The notes: a model not told the origin generated them from the letters alone. Positions 43,692 to 51,413 are shown, counted from the first letter of the stretch. The stretch is DNA of 64,000 bases from Vibrio fluminensis (GCF_015278125.1 NZ_JADILO010000035.1:33986-97985); one strand, 5' to 3'. Numbers and translations are program-made.

Positions 43692-44348
43692 TTATGCACT
43701 TGCTTGGCTAGCAAGACGACCTAATTCGGTGAAGGTGGTGATGTTTTGTTTGGACTCAAAACGAGCGCGTTCACCATCGCCGCAGATGATCGCTTCGACA
43801 ATGCCTTTATGGCTCACCGCACTCTGCGACAAGTCATAATCGGTGTGAGTAAGCTTGATATAGCTCTTAAGTAGATTCGCGATTTGGTCGTAAATCTTAA
43901 GAAACTTAGGGCTAGTACTGATCTCAACCACTTTTCGATGCAGTTCGAAGTCCTTTTGACAGACCATCACTAACTCTAATGGTCCATTTTGGCACAACTG
44001 GCAAAACTCATCATAAACCTGACGCAGAGCCAATTTGTCTTCAGCGGTTGCTTTTTCAGCCGCCATTACCGCCGCTTGCGACTCAATTGCCACACGAAGG
44101 TGGTACAACTCCCATAAATCTTCATCAGAAAGATCGAACACTTGCCAACCCACATAGGGTTTTTGCACCACTAAACCTTCATGGGCGAGGGTATTGAGTG
44201 CCATTCGTACCGTACTACGAGAAAGTTCTAGCTGTTTTGATAAAGAACTTTCAACGATCTTTTCTCCTAGCGAAAGCTCACCACTGACGATCATATGTTT
44301 AATAAATTCAGTAGCTTGGTCTTCTAGGCTTTGTTTATTTATTTTCAT
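43692..44348 (-). CDS. GntR-family (FadR/FCD) regulator of the adjacent dehydratase cluster
   Basis: 218 residues: N-terminal winged helix (about 5-72; ELSRSTVRMALNTLAHEGLVVQ is the recognition helix region) and a C-terminal FCD ligand-binding domain (about 80-210) with His/Asp residues that usually bind a metal and an organic acid. Divergent from the SAF/UxaA genes, and a FadR-type operator lies in the shared promoter region, so it is the likely local repressor. It is a close paralogue of the GntR protein at 60827-61480 (near-identical DNA-binding region). Confidence 0.9.
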   Translation of the reverse strand: MKINKQSLEDQATEFIKHMIVSGELSLGEKIVESSLSKQLELSRSTVRMALNTLAHEGLVVQKPYVGWQVFDLSDEDLWELYHLRVAIESQAAVMAAEKATAEDKLALRQVYDEFCQLCQNGPLELVMVCQKDFELHRKVVEISTSPKFLKIYDQIANLLKSYIKLTHTDYDLSQSAVSHKGIVEAIICGDGERARFESKQNITTFTELGRLASQASA

Positions 44349-44440
44349 TTCCCAGACTCATTAGTCACACGCATTTCAGAATATTCAAAAATATTACACC
44401 AAGTTGTGACTTTAGTCATATTTTGTCGTTTGTTTAACTG

Positions 44441-44463
44441 TATAATGCCGATTGTCGGACAAT
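44441..44463 (+). promoter_or_regulatory. Promoter and GntR operator of the dehydratase cluster
   Basis: A consensus -10 TATAAT at 44441-44446 is followed at once by the perfect inverted repeat ATTGTC-G-GACAAT (44451-44463), which fits the FadR-subfamily pattern TNGTNNNACNA and would overlap the transcription start. A further GACAAT follows 3 bp later. Binding of the adjacent GntR protein here should repress the rightward operon. Confidence 0.75.
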
Positions 44464-44502
44464 GGACAATTAACTGTTTAACGATAAGACAGAGTACATA
44501 CA

Positions 44503-44832
44503 ATGAAAGCAATAAAACTTTCTTCTACAGACAACGTAGCAACGCTACTTGGTGATGTAGAAAAGCACGAATTAGTTGAGATCATTTCAGCAGATAACGA
44601 AGTAATCGCAGAAATCAAAGCGCTACAAAAGATCACTTTTGGCAACAAAATTGCGCTTGGCGATATCGCAAACGATGAGCACATTTTGAAATGTGGTCAC
44701 TCTATCGGTAAATCGATTGTTGAAATTCCACTCGGTCAACTTGTTCATGTCCAAAACGTTCGCAGCGAACGCCTAGACATTCCAGAAGCAATTATTGAAG
44801 AAATCATTAAGCAAATGGGGATCGAAAAATAA
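44503..44832 (+). CDS. SAF-domain small subunit of a UxaA/SuyA-type lyase
   Basis: 109 residues, SAF domain, like the N-terminal part of altronate dehydratase UxaA and the small subunit SuyA of (2R)-sulfolactate sulfo-lyase. Visible core: GNKIALGDIANDEHILKCGHSIGKSI (about 46-71), with the conserved Gly-His region near the substrate site. It overlaps the next gene by one base (TAATG), so the two are coupled and form one split enzyme. First gene of the operon, next to a GntR operator. Confidence 0.85.
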   Translation: MKAIKLSSTDNVATLLGDVEKHELVEIISADNEVIAEIKALQKITFGNKIALGDIANDEHILKCGHSIGKSIVEIPLGQLVHVQNVRSERLDIPEAIIEEIIKQMGIEK

Positions 44833-46007
44833 TGACTAGCACATTTAAAGGTTACCCACGTCCAAACGGTACATTTGGTATCCGTAACAGCGTAATGATT
44901 GTTGCTATTGATGAATGTTGTGAAGGTATCGCACGTAACATCAGTAAAGAGATTGATGACTCAGTTGTTGTAACTAACCACTACACCTGTATGTATGGTG
45001 GTAACGAAGAGATGATCGATACCATCATCCACACAGCAACTAACCCGAACATCGCAGGCGTACTGGTTATCGCAATGGGTTGTGGTTCAATCGACCCACA
45101 AATGGTTGCAGAACCAGTGCGTAAAGAAGGTCTACCGGTTCATACGCTAACGGTTATTAAGAACAAAGGTACTATCGAAACAATTAAAGATGGTATTGAA
45201 CTAGCAAAAGAGCTAAAAGCATACGCGGATAGCGTAGAGCGTGTTGATGCACCAGTTTCTGCACTGCGCATTGGTATCAAATGTGGCGGTTCAGACACAT
45301 CAAGCGGTCTAGCTTCTAACCCATCAGTTGGCGCGGCATCTGACAAGCTAATCGATATGGGTGCAACCACAATGGCAGGCGAACTGCTTGAGCTATTAGG
45401 TTGTGAAGAGATCTTGAAAGAACGTTCTGTGACACCTGAAGTCGGTGAGAAAATCGAACGTCTTATCGCTGAAGATCTAAAACGTTGGCACGTAATCGAA
45501 GGCACTGAAACCATGTCTATCGGTAACAGCGTTGGTGGTTTAACAACTATCGATGAAAAATCTCAAGGTGCAATGCACAAGACAGGTACTCGTCCGATTC
45601 AAGACTGTTTACGTATTAGCCATGTTCACCGTGAGAAGCCAACGACGCCAGGTTTCTACCTAACGGAAACAACCATGCTATGTGGTGGTGCAGCAATGCA
45701 CTTTGCTTCTCTTGGTTGTCAGCTAATTCTATGGACTGCAGGTGCTGCAGGTTTCAACAACTCAATCGTTCCAGTAATTCGAGTGTCTGGTAACAGCTCT
45801 CTAATTACGGCTGATATGGATATCAACGCTTGTGGAATCATGGACGCAACAGACACTATCGACAATGTATCGAACAAGATCATTGAGCGTGTGTTTGATG
45901 TTGCAAATGGTGAGCCGACCAACCTAGAAGGTGTTGGTTTTGCTTACGCTTCTCTGTACCAAAAAGATCAACGTCTAGAACACGTTATCGGTATTTGCCC
46001 ACAATAA
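44832..46007 (+). CDS. UxaA/SuyB/GarD-family lyase, large subunit
   Basis: 391 residues, the C-terminal catalytic domain of the altronate/galactarate dehydratase family as a separate gene. Motifs include THYTCMYGG (about 53-61; the usual family THxxGC is modified), NPNIAGVLVIAMGCG (about 74-88), GIKCGGSDTSSGLASNPSVG (about 150-169) and LCGGAAMHFASLGCQ. The family removes water or sulfite from hydroxy-acids (altronate, galactarate, sulfolactate). The substrate cannot be decided; no uxaBC, sulfite exporter or other diagnostic partner is adjacent. Coupled to the SAF subunit. Codon use is that of a highly expressed gene. Confidence 0.85.
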   Translation: MTSTFKGYPRPNGTFGIRNSVMIVAIDECCEGIARNISKEIDDSVVVTNHYTCMYGGNEEMIDTIIHTATNPNIAGVLVIAMGCGSIDPQMVAEPVRKEGLPVHTLTVIKNKGTIETIKDGIELAKELKAYADSVERVDAPVSALRIGIKCGGSDTSSGLASNPSVGAASDKLIDMGATTMAGELLELLGCEEILKERSVTPEVGEKIERLIAEDLKRWHVIEGTETMSIGNSVGGLTTIDEKSQGAMHKTGTRPIQDCLRISHVHREKPTTPGFYLTETTMLCGGAAMHFASLGCQLILWTAGAAGFNNSIVPVIRVSGNSSLITADMDINACGIMDATDTIDNVSNKIIERVFDVANGEPTNLEGVGFAYASLYQKDQRLEHVIGICPQ

Positions 46008-46022
46008 TCACTAAGTTGTTTA

Positions 46023-46093
46023 CCCAAGTAAGTCTTGAGTTACACAACTTAAGATTACTTGGGGATATCCCAAAGGAGTTAGTACAACTCCTT
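46023..46093 (+). other. Two strong hairpins between the lyase and EamA genes
   Basis: First hairpin 46023-46063: about 18 bp formed by CCCAAGTAAGTCTTGAGTT and AACTTAAGATTACTTGGG, loop ACAC, one bulge. Second hairpin 46071-46093: AAAGGAGTT / AACTCCTTT, loop AGTAC; it contains a ribosome-site-like AAGGAG 18-35 bp before the EamA ATG. Neither has a T-run, so they look like mRNA-processing or translation-control structures rather than terminators. Confidence 0.75.
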
Positions 46094-46110
46094 TATATGA
46101 GAATAAAAAA

Positions 46111-47076
46111 ATGAGTAAACCTGCTCCTAATAAATCACTTGGTTTGACCATCGCTCTTGTTTGTGCTGCTCTATGGGGTGCATCGTTCCCACTTGGCGGT
46201 GTACTAGCTGGTAAGCTAGATCCTGTTGTTCTAGCGGTTGCGCGTTACGCGATTGCTACGCTAGGTTTTGTTGTGCTATTCATGTTCTCTAAGAAGCATA
46301 CGCTTAAGAAAATCCAAAACAAAAAAGACGGTTTTCTATTGGCAGCGGCAGGTGTTTCTGCGCAAGCGGTATTCTTCTACTTTACTATCCTAGCTTACGA
46401 ATACACTTCATCTGGTGAGATCGGCGTTATTAACGGTATGGCTCCGTTCCTAACCATGCTAGCGGTATTTGTTATCGATAAAATTAAGCCATCTGCACCT
46501 AAAGTATTTGCAGTTGTGCTATCTCTAGTGGGTGCTGGCGTTATTGCTTACGACCCATCGAACAAAATTCAAGGTCTTAACCTAGGTCACCTGTTTGCAC
46601 TATTCGGCGTACTTGGCTTCGTAACTTACAACTACATTCTTGGTAAGTTCGGTTCTGATCTAAACTCTCGTTACGACACATTCTCTAGCTGTTTCTACCA
46701 ATTCGGTGCAGCAACAATTGCTCTACTTGTTCTTGGTGTAGTAACGGGTGCAGACTTCGCTTCAGCTTCAGTATTGGTTGAAAATGGCAAGCACATCGGC
46801 AGTATCCTAGCGCTTGGCCTGCTATGTTCTGGTATCGCATACGCTCTATGGGAAATTGCAACACTAAAAACTCAAGACGCAGTTATCACGACAATGGCTC
46901 TAAACGTTCTACCGTTATTCGCGATGATCGTAGCTTACTTCCTACTAGGTGAGCTAATGACTCTGCAAAAACTTGCTGGTGTTGTGACTGTAGTTATCGC
47001 GCTATGTATCTACACAGTGGGTGACCGTTTCACTAAGAAAAAACCAGCTGTTCAAGAAGAAAAAGCAGCGGCTTAA
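46111..47076 (+). CDS. EamA-family (DMT) transporter
   Basis: 321 residues with ten hydrophobic helices as two EamA repeats (about 10-145 and 160-305), the drug/metabolite transporter superfamily. Typical N-terminal ALWGASFPLGG and LGVVTGADF region between repeats are visible, with a basic tail at the C-terminus. EamA proteins carry amino acids, nucleosides and organic acids, most often outward; here the position between two sugar-acid-type enzymes suggests transport of the pathway substrate or a by-product. The direction is unknown. Confidence 0.85.
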   Translation: MSKPAPNKSLGLTIALVCAALWGASFPLGGVLAGKLDPVVLAVARYAIATLGFVVLFMFSKKHTLKKIQNKKDGFLLAAAGVSAQAVFFYFTILAYEYTSSGEIGVINGMAPFLTMLAVFVIDKIKPSAPKVFAVVLSLVGAGVIAYDPSNKIQGLNLGHLFALFGVLGFVTYNYILGKFGSDLNSRYDTFSSCFYQFGAATIALLVLGVVTGADFASASVLVENGKHIGSILALGLLCSGIAYALWEIATLKTQDAVITTMALNVLPLFAMIVAYFLLGELMTLQKLAGVVTVVIALCIYTVGDRFTKKKPAVQEEKAAA

Positions 47077-47188
47077 TTCTTAACTCAACCACGAGTTATG
47101 GCTGTCGGCATCGGGACTGACAGCCAATTCCCCCAAGAAATCAAATCGCTCCACAATTTGATTAACCCTGAAAGAACTTATTTATCTG

Positions 47189-47228
47189 AGTCACCTCAAT
47201 ATCGCTGCGCCTAGAGCGTGAGGTGACT
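47189..47228 (+). other. Hairpin before the enolase-superfamily gene
   Basis: AGTCACCTCA (47189-47198) pairs with TGAGGTGACT (47219-47228), with an inner CGCT/AGCG pair. Another hairpin (GGCTGTC / GACAGCC) lies at about 47100-47126. The gap between the EamA and enolase genes is 192 bp, large for an operon, so a separate promoter or RNA-level control is possible. Confidence 0.7.
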
Positions 47229-47268
47229 TGGCTATCAACTGAATTATTATCAATAGTAGAGAATTACC

Positions 47269-48411
47269 ATGCTATTTAACGAATTAAAAATTACTGAAGT
47301 AGAAGTTATCCACCTACGCGTTCCAGCTGTTGATGAAGCGTGTGAATGGGGTGAAGATGGCGTACTAATCCGCGTTCACACTAACGCAGGTATTACGGGT
47401 GTCGGTGAATCTGACAGCTCACCAATGATGATCGAAGCTTGTATCAAAGCAACACAAAGTCACGGTTCTTCTCAAGGTCTTGAGCGTCTTCTAATTGGTG
47501 AAAACCCACTAGAAATCGAACGTCTATACACTAAGATGTACAACGGCACGCACTACGCAGGTCGTCGCTCTACAATGATCCACGCTATCTCAGCAATCGA
47601 TATGGCGCTTTGGGATATCGCAGGTCAGTTTTACAAAGTACCAGTATGGCAACTTCTAGGCGGTAAATTCCGTGAGAAGATCCGTGCATACGGTACATTT
47701 ATCCCGTCAGCAGTGAAAGAAGAGAACGTTGCTCGTACAACTGAGTTACTGGCTCAAGGTTTCACTTCGCTAAAATTCGGTGGTGGTCCTCTAGGTAAAA
47801 ACGCAGAAACTGACTACGAAATCATCAAGACAGTGTGTGAAACTGCTCGCGCTATCAACAAAGACGTTGAAATCGCAATCGACCTAGCAAGCGCATGGCG
47901 CACAGCTGGCCACACGATTGAGATGGCTAAGAAGCTAGAAGAGTTCAACCTACTATGGATTGAAGAGCCAATCACAGATGACGTACTAGCGGGTTACCGT
48001 AAAGTGTCTCAATCTACTTCGCAAAAACTTGCTGGTGGTGAGACGCTAACAACGCGTTACGAGTTCGCTAACTTCATCGAAAAATCAGGCGCAGACTTTG
48101 TTCAACCAGACGTAACACGTTGTGGTGGTATCACTGAAATGGTGAAGATCTACGACATGGCACACATGGCTGGTATGAAGCTAGTTCCACACGGTTTCTC
48201 AACCGGTATCCTGATTGCAGCAACGGTACACTTCCTAGCTTCGCGTGAGCACGGCGACCTAATTGAGTACTCTCAAAGCACAAGCCCACTGTTTACTTCA
48301 CTAGTGAAAAACCAAATCGCATTTGAAGACGGTTACGTAGCAGTACCAAACACTCCAGGATTGGGTGTTGAGCTTGACGAAGAGATCATCGCTAAGTACC
48401 GCGTAAACTAA
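47269..48411 (+). CDS. Mandelate-racemase/muconate-type enolase-superfamily enzyme (probable sugar-acid dehydratase)
   Basis: 380 residues. N-terminal capping domain (about 1-130) and a TIM barrel with the superfamily metal ligands: Asp in AIDLAS (about 205), Glu in LWIEEP (about 231), Glu in AGGETL (about 257). The Asp-His dyad of the mandelate racemase group is also present (QPDVTRCGG about 278 and VPHGFSTG about 306). The second strand reads SLKFGG, giving one Lys. This fits acid-sugar dehydratases or epimerases; the substrate is unknown. Last gene of the cluster, followed by a terminator. Strong high-expression codon bias. Confidence 0.88.
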   Translation: MLFNELKITEVEVIHLRVPAVDEACEWGEDGVLIRVHTNAGITGVGESDSSPMMIEACIKATQSHGSSQGLERLLIGENPLEIERLYTKMYNGTHYAGRRSTMIHAISAIDMALWDIAGQFYKVPVWQLLGGKFREKIRAYGTFIPSAVKEENVARTTELLAQGFTSLKFGGGPLGKNAETDYEIIKTVCETARAINKDVEIAIDLASAWRTAGHTIEMAKKLEEFNLLWIEEPITDDVLAGYRKVSQSTSQKLAGGETLTTRYEFANFIEKSGADFVQPDVTRCGGITEMVKIYDMAHMAGMKLVPHGFSTGILIAATVHFLASREHGDLIEYSQSTSPLFTSLVKNQIAFEDGYVAVPNTPGLGVELDEEIIAKYRVN

Positions 48412-48497
48412 TTGACGCGTCAGGATAGGAATTTGGGTCTTATCCTGGTTTATCGTCATAGTCAGCTTTGACGAAAAATTGGAACAGAAATAACGAC

Positions 48498-48528
48498 AAA
48501 GAGGCAGCCAATGGTTGCCTCTTTTTTA
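48498..48528. terminator. Terminator between the enolase-family gene and the next, convergent gene
   Basis: Stem AAAGAGGCA-GCCA / TGGT-TGCCTCTTT with a run of T on the plus strand; A's on the left make it usable in both directions. Confidence 0.9.
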
Positions 48529-48537
48529 TAACTGAAG

Positions 48538-49056
48538 TTAGTTGGCGTATTGTAGCAGCAAGTTAAGATAAGCCTGCTTAGCTTGCTCAAATTGGCCAAA
48601 GTTAAACTGAGTGACTTGTCTGTCTGCCTCTTTACTTGGCTTGTCATAAACCAGTGCCATTAGCTCACTATCAAAGCTCTCTTGCTCGAGGCATAACTCC
48701 GCTTTTTGTCCTTGAGTGTTCTTATAAGAGATATAGGTTTGCAGGTAAACATCACCTCTTAGACGACCACCACCAGTCTTGACATGACTACCAAGCTTAT
48801 TGCCTGAGAGGTCTAACTCACATTGTGTTAGCACTTGTTCAAGTAATGCAATCACCTCTTTATCTTTAGCGCCAAAGATGCGGTTTGCCGCTCTTGGAAA
48901 TCTATCTCTTAGTTGCTGTTCGATAGCTCGAGTCAGCTCAGTTAACTCATCATCGCTGAACGTATCTTTAGCTGTTCTTAATTTATCGTAAAGCGAAATT
49001 AATTGTTTATCGGTTTTCGTTCCGCTTTTAATAATGGATAGGTACTTATCTTTCAT
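48538..49056 (-). CDS. Hypothetical protein (172 residues)
   Basis: Not recognised. 172 residues from the ATG at 49056 (AGG just before; a TTG 14 codons further up is possible). The N-terminal half is helical and charged (KTDKQLISLYDKLRTAKD, DELTELTRAIEQQLRDRF); the C-terminal half has a GGGRLRGDVYLQTYISYKN strand-rich stretch. Soluble, no signal. Convergent with the enolase-family gene. Confidence 0.6.
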   Translation of the reverse strand: MKDKYLSIIKSGTKTDKQLISLYDKLRTAKDTFSDDELTELTRAIEQQLRDRFPRAANRIFGAKDKEVIALLEQVLTQCELDLSGNKLGSHVKTGGGRLRGDVYLQTYISYKNTQGQKAELCLEQESFDSELMALVYDKPSKEADRQVTQFNFGQFEQAKQAYLNLLLQYAN

Positions 49057-49268
49057 ATGCCTAGCTCTGACAAAAATGGCGATTTTAGAGGGTCTCAAGA
49101 TGTGCCGCTAATCAAGAGTTTTTGTGGAGATGAACAACTAAATTAGGGCTATTAAACGAGAATGACACCGCTAAATTCAAAAGTCTGAACGTTAGTTGGA
49201 TGGAAGGTTGAGGCTGCCTGACTCATCTATACTTATAAGGTAACAACAAGTATTAGGAGGGACAGAAT

Positions 49269-49445
49269 ATGGACTTTACTGAGAAACTCCGTTTACGTGG
49301 CAAAGTAGAAGAGGACCGCTATTTTGCAGAACTAGACCGCCAACTGATTAAAGCGATGCATGAACAGCATAAGATTGATGATGGCGAGTGGGAAGCCTTT
49401 CAATCCGACTCTGAAGGTATTGATGAACGAGATGGTGGAAAGTAA
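49269..49445 (+). CDS. Small acidic hypothetical protein (58 residues)
   Basis: ATG at 49269 opens 58 codons: MDFTEKLRLRGKVEEDRYFA and on to a C-terminal EGIDERDGGK. A near-perfect ribosome site AGGAGGG lies seven bases before the start, which is the strongest argument for the gene. Acidic, helical, soluble; the family is not recognised. A possible promoter (TTGAGG ... TATACT) lies about 45-60 bp upstream. It is a single gene between two unrelated ones. Confidence 0.65.
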   Translation: MDFTEKLRLRGKVEEDRYFAELDRQLIKAMHEQHKIDDGEWEAFQSDSEGIDERDGGK

Positions 49446-49553
49446 ATAAGGCGCTTTCCAGATGTGTTTCAGTTAACTGAATCTGATGAAGTGCGAGGTC
49501 GCCTTCGACGAGGGATCTGAATCCTTCATGAGTTTTTAGCGTTTTAAAACGAG

Positions 49554-49581
49554 AAAACCCCAGTCTTTCGACTAGGGTTTT
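49554..49581 (-). terminator. Terminator downstream of the first tRNA-Ser
   Basis: Stem AAAACCC-AGTC / GACT-GGGTTTT (read on the plus strand AAAACCCCAGTC ... GACTAGGGTTTT), six bases past the tRNA 3' end. Confidence 0.75.
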
Positions 49582-49586
49582 GAATG

Positions 49587-49677
49587 TGGCGGAGAGATAG
49601 GGATTTGAACCCTAGGTACGCTATTAACGTACGCCGGTTTTCAAGACCGGTGCTTTCAACCACTCAGCCATCTCTCC
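49587..49677 (-). tRNA. tRNA-Ser(TGA), copy 1
   Basis: 91-nt class II tRNA with encoded CCA. Acceptor GGAGAGA pairs with TCTCTCC; anticodon loop CTTGAAA (anticodon TGA); long variable arm GCGTACGTTAATAGCGTACC; T-arm GGGTTCAAATCCC. Identical to copy 2 at 51152-51242, including about 20 bp of upstream promoter sequence. Confidence 0.97.
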
Positions 49678-49800
49678 GTGTGGTGCGCATAATATAAGGC
49701 TCTGATCCGCTTGTAAACCCCTAGAATTACTGTTTGATTTATTTGTGAGCTATTTTGGCTGTTTTTTTTGTTTGGCACCAAATAAAGAGCATTTTTGAAC

Positions 49801-49828
49801 AAAAAAAGCACTCGGAATGAGTGCTTTG
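49801..49828 (-). terminator. Terminator of the secreted-protein gene
   Basis: Minus-strand stem AAAGCACTCATT / CGAGTGCTTTTTTT, 17 bp after the stop of the gene at 49845-50627. Confidence 0.9.
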
Positions 49829-49844
49829 AATGACTAACTCGGTA

Positions 49845-50627
49845 TTAGTACTGAACTGGCGTACTTAAGTACAGAGTCTTATTAAGTGTGGTTGTGTTCG
49901 GCTCTAACTCAAAATTCCAGTTACCCACGATTGGCTTGTGATAGCCACCTTCAACAACGAACTCAACGGTTTTGTTGGTCTTCTTCCAAATGCGAACCAT
50001 GCCTTCAATATTACTGGTGCGGATAATGCTGTGTGCGATAGGGTCTGCGCAACCTGGTAGGAACTCACCTTCGTTTAAGGTGATTTTGTAAAGAGTACGG
50101 TTTGAGTCCACTAGGAAGTCTTCTGCATGCACACCATCGACATTGAGTGTCGCAACCGTGTTTGCAAGTGCATGTGGGGTATCTGGTGGTGTTACATCGA
50201 TATCAACTGGAATACGAATAGTTAAGTCGTGATCAGTTGAAAGTACGCTTTTATCTAGAGTGAAATCAATGAAGTTAACCGCGCGGTGGTCAAATTCACC
50301 AGAGATGCGGTAGCTAACTTTGTTTGCTGTTGCACGGTAAGGGCGAACAACGTTGTGAGTCGAAATTGTTGTCGCCGCTTTTAGTGTGTTGACGTTGGTT
50401 GTGTTTAACGTCGCGCCTTCAAGCTCAACGTGTAGCTGGAAGCCAAATAGGATGTGCTGGTAAGGAAGTACATCGTAGTTAACTTTGATTTTTGGCACTT
50501 CGATACCGTAGCGCTCTGCATCTTCAACTGAAAGCGTATATTCGTGAGCCATAGCAGGTTGAACTGCCAAACCTAGCGACAACGCAGAAGCCAAGAATAA
50601 GGCGGTAAGTGATTTATTGGTTTTCAT
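49845..50627 (-). CDS. Secreted protein of unknown function
   Basis: 260 residues with a clear signal peptide (MKTNKSLTALFLASALSLGL..., cleavage after AMA at about residue 27). The mature protein is beta-rich with many Thr/Val/Asn; blocks such as HILFGFQLHVELEGATLN and FIDFTLDKSVLSTDHDLTIRIPVD suggest Ig-like or beta-sandwich folds. No catalytic motif, no cysteine pair (one Cys in LPGCADP). Predicted periplasmic or secreted. I take the ATG at 50627 because it gives a standard signal peptide; an ATG seven codons further up is possible. It sits between the two tRNA-Ser genes. Confidence 0.65.
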   Translation of the reverse strand: MKTNKSLTALFLASALSLGLAVQPAMAHEYTLSVEDAERYGIEVPKIKVNYDVLPYQHILFGFQLHVELEGATLNTTNVNTLKAATTISTHNVVRPYRATANKVSYRISGEFDHRAVNFIDFTLDKSVLSTDHDLTIRIPVDIDVTPPDTPHALANTVATLNVDGVHAEDFLVDSNRTLYKITLNEGEFLPGCADPIAHSIIRTSNIEGMVRIWKKTNKTVEFVVEGGYHKPIVGNWNFELEPNTTTLNKTLYLSTPVQY

Positions 50628-51151
50628 TATTACACCGTTGTTTTTCATTGAAAAAAGAAATGAGAAATTGGAGGTGGAAATTGCTGGAAAAAGACAGTGT
50701 TGGCAATAAATAAGATAAACGTGGGTTTAGAATTGAGATCTTGGTGCAAGGTGTTGATTTATAAGTGATTATACTTTGCTCGCCTTTTGCTTAGGCGAGA
50801 AGGTTTACAGGTAGCGCCACGAGGATTTGGTAATAGCCGGATGATGGCTAATTCGTTATCAGAGGCTCACTCAAATACAGCTAGGGGATGGGGTAAGTTT
50901 TAGGTGCCTAAAACGACGAAAGCCCGCAAATTTCTTTGCGGGCTTTCTAAATGTGGCTGAGTGCGGGGACGCCTAGTCTGGGGTCGCACACGACTAGGGA
51001 TTTAAATCCCTTCGCAAATTTTTTTGGTATTTTAAAACGAGAAAACTCGGGGGCGCCCAGTCGGGGACGCCTAGTCCAGTCTTGCGACTCAATAATTTAT
51101 AGGCTTAGAAACGACGAAAGCCCGCAAATTTCTTTGCAGGCTTTCTAAATG
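50628..51151. other. Repeat-scarred stretch between the secreted-protein gene and tRNA-Ser copy 2
   Basis: About 520 bp without a credible gene. It contains two copies of a 47-bp block that begins AAACGACGAAAGCCCGCAAA and holds a terminator (50911-50957 and 51109-51155, one mismatch), two copies of GGGGACGCCTAGTC (50965-50978 and 51063-51076), and a TTTTAAAACGAGAAAAC segment also found at 49542-49558. The second 47-bp block runs into tRNA-Ser; the first stops exactly where a tRNA gene would begin, as if a copy had been lost. Confidence 0.7.
50911..50957. repeat. 47-bp terminator-bearing direct repeat, copy 1
   Basis: Differs by one base from the copy at 51109-51155. It contains the hairpin AAGCCCGCAAA / TTTGCGGGCTT and ends in ATGTGGC, the same sequence that leads into the tRNA-Ser CCA end in copy 2. 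After this point the sequence is unrelated to tRNA-Ser. Confidence 0.9.
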
Positions 51152-51155
51152 TGGC
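51109..51155. repeat. 47-bp terminator-bearing direct repeat, copy 2 (tRNA-Ser terminator)
   Basis: Copy 2 of the 47-bp repeat. The hairpin at 51117-51144 (AAAGCCCGCAAA / TTTGCAGGCTTT) is the terminator of the leftward tRNA-Ser copy 2, whose CCA end overlaps the last four bases of the repeat. Confidence 0.9.
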
Positions 51156-51242
51156 GGAGAGATAGGGATTTGAACCCTAGGTACGCTATTAACGTACGCC
51201 GGTTTTCAAGACCGGTGCTTTCAACCACTCAGCCATCTCTCC
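51152..51242 (-). tRNA. tRNA-Ser(TGA), copy 2
   Basis: 91 nt, identical to copy 1 at 49587-49677 over the whole gene and on into CGTGTGGTGCGCATAATATA on the 5' side, which carries the promoter -10. Flanking sequence then diverges partly. Encoded CCA, long variable arm, anticodon TGA. Confidence 0.97.
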
Positions 51243-51376
51243 GTGTGGTGCGCATAATATAAGGGAAGGGGAGGCTTGTAAACCCCTGTTTTTACTGTTT
51301 GATTTAATTGTGAGCGTTTTTAGCGTTATTTCTTGTAAAACGAATGGTTTCTAACTCTTTGCTCATTTTCAGGTAA

Positions 51377-51406
51377 CAAAAAAGAGAGCCGAAGCTCTCT
51401 TTTTTT
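51377..51406. terminator. Terminator downstream of tRNA-Pro
   Basis: Stem AAAGAGAGC / GCTCTCTTT with a CGAA-type tetraloop and T-runs on both strands. Confidence 0.9.
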
Positions 51407-51413
51407 AGGTGTA

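Noticed and set aside
44832..46007. Calling the lyase specifically altronate dehydratase (uxaA) or sulfolactate lyase (suyB)
   Set aside because: The diagnostic motif is altered and no partner genes of either pathway are adjacent, so only the family can be stated.
49500..51300. A genomic island or prophage inserted at tRNA-Ser
   Set aside because: No integrase, no attachment-type duplication of a tRNA 3' end next to foreign genes; the repeats are better explained by tRNA copy-number change.
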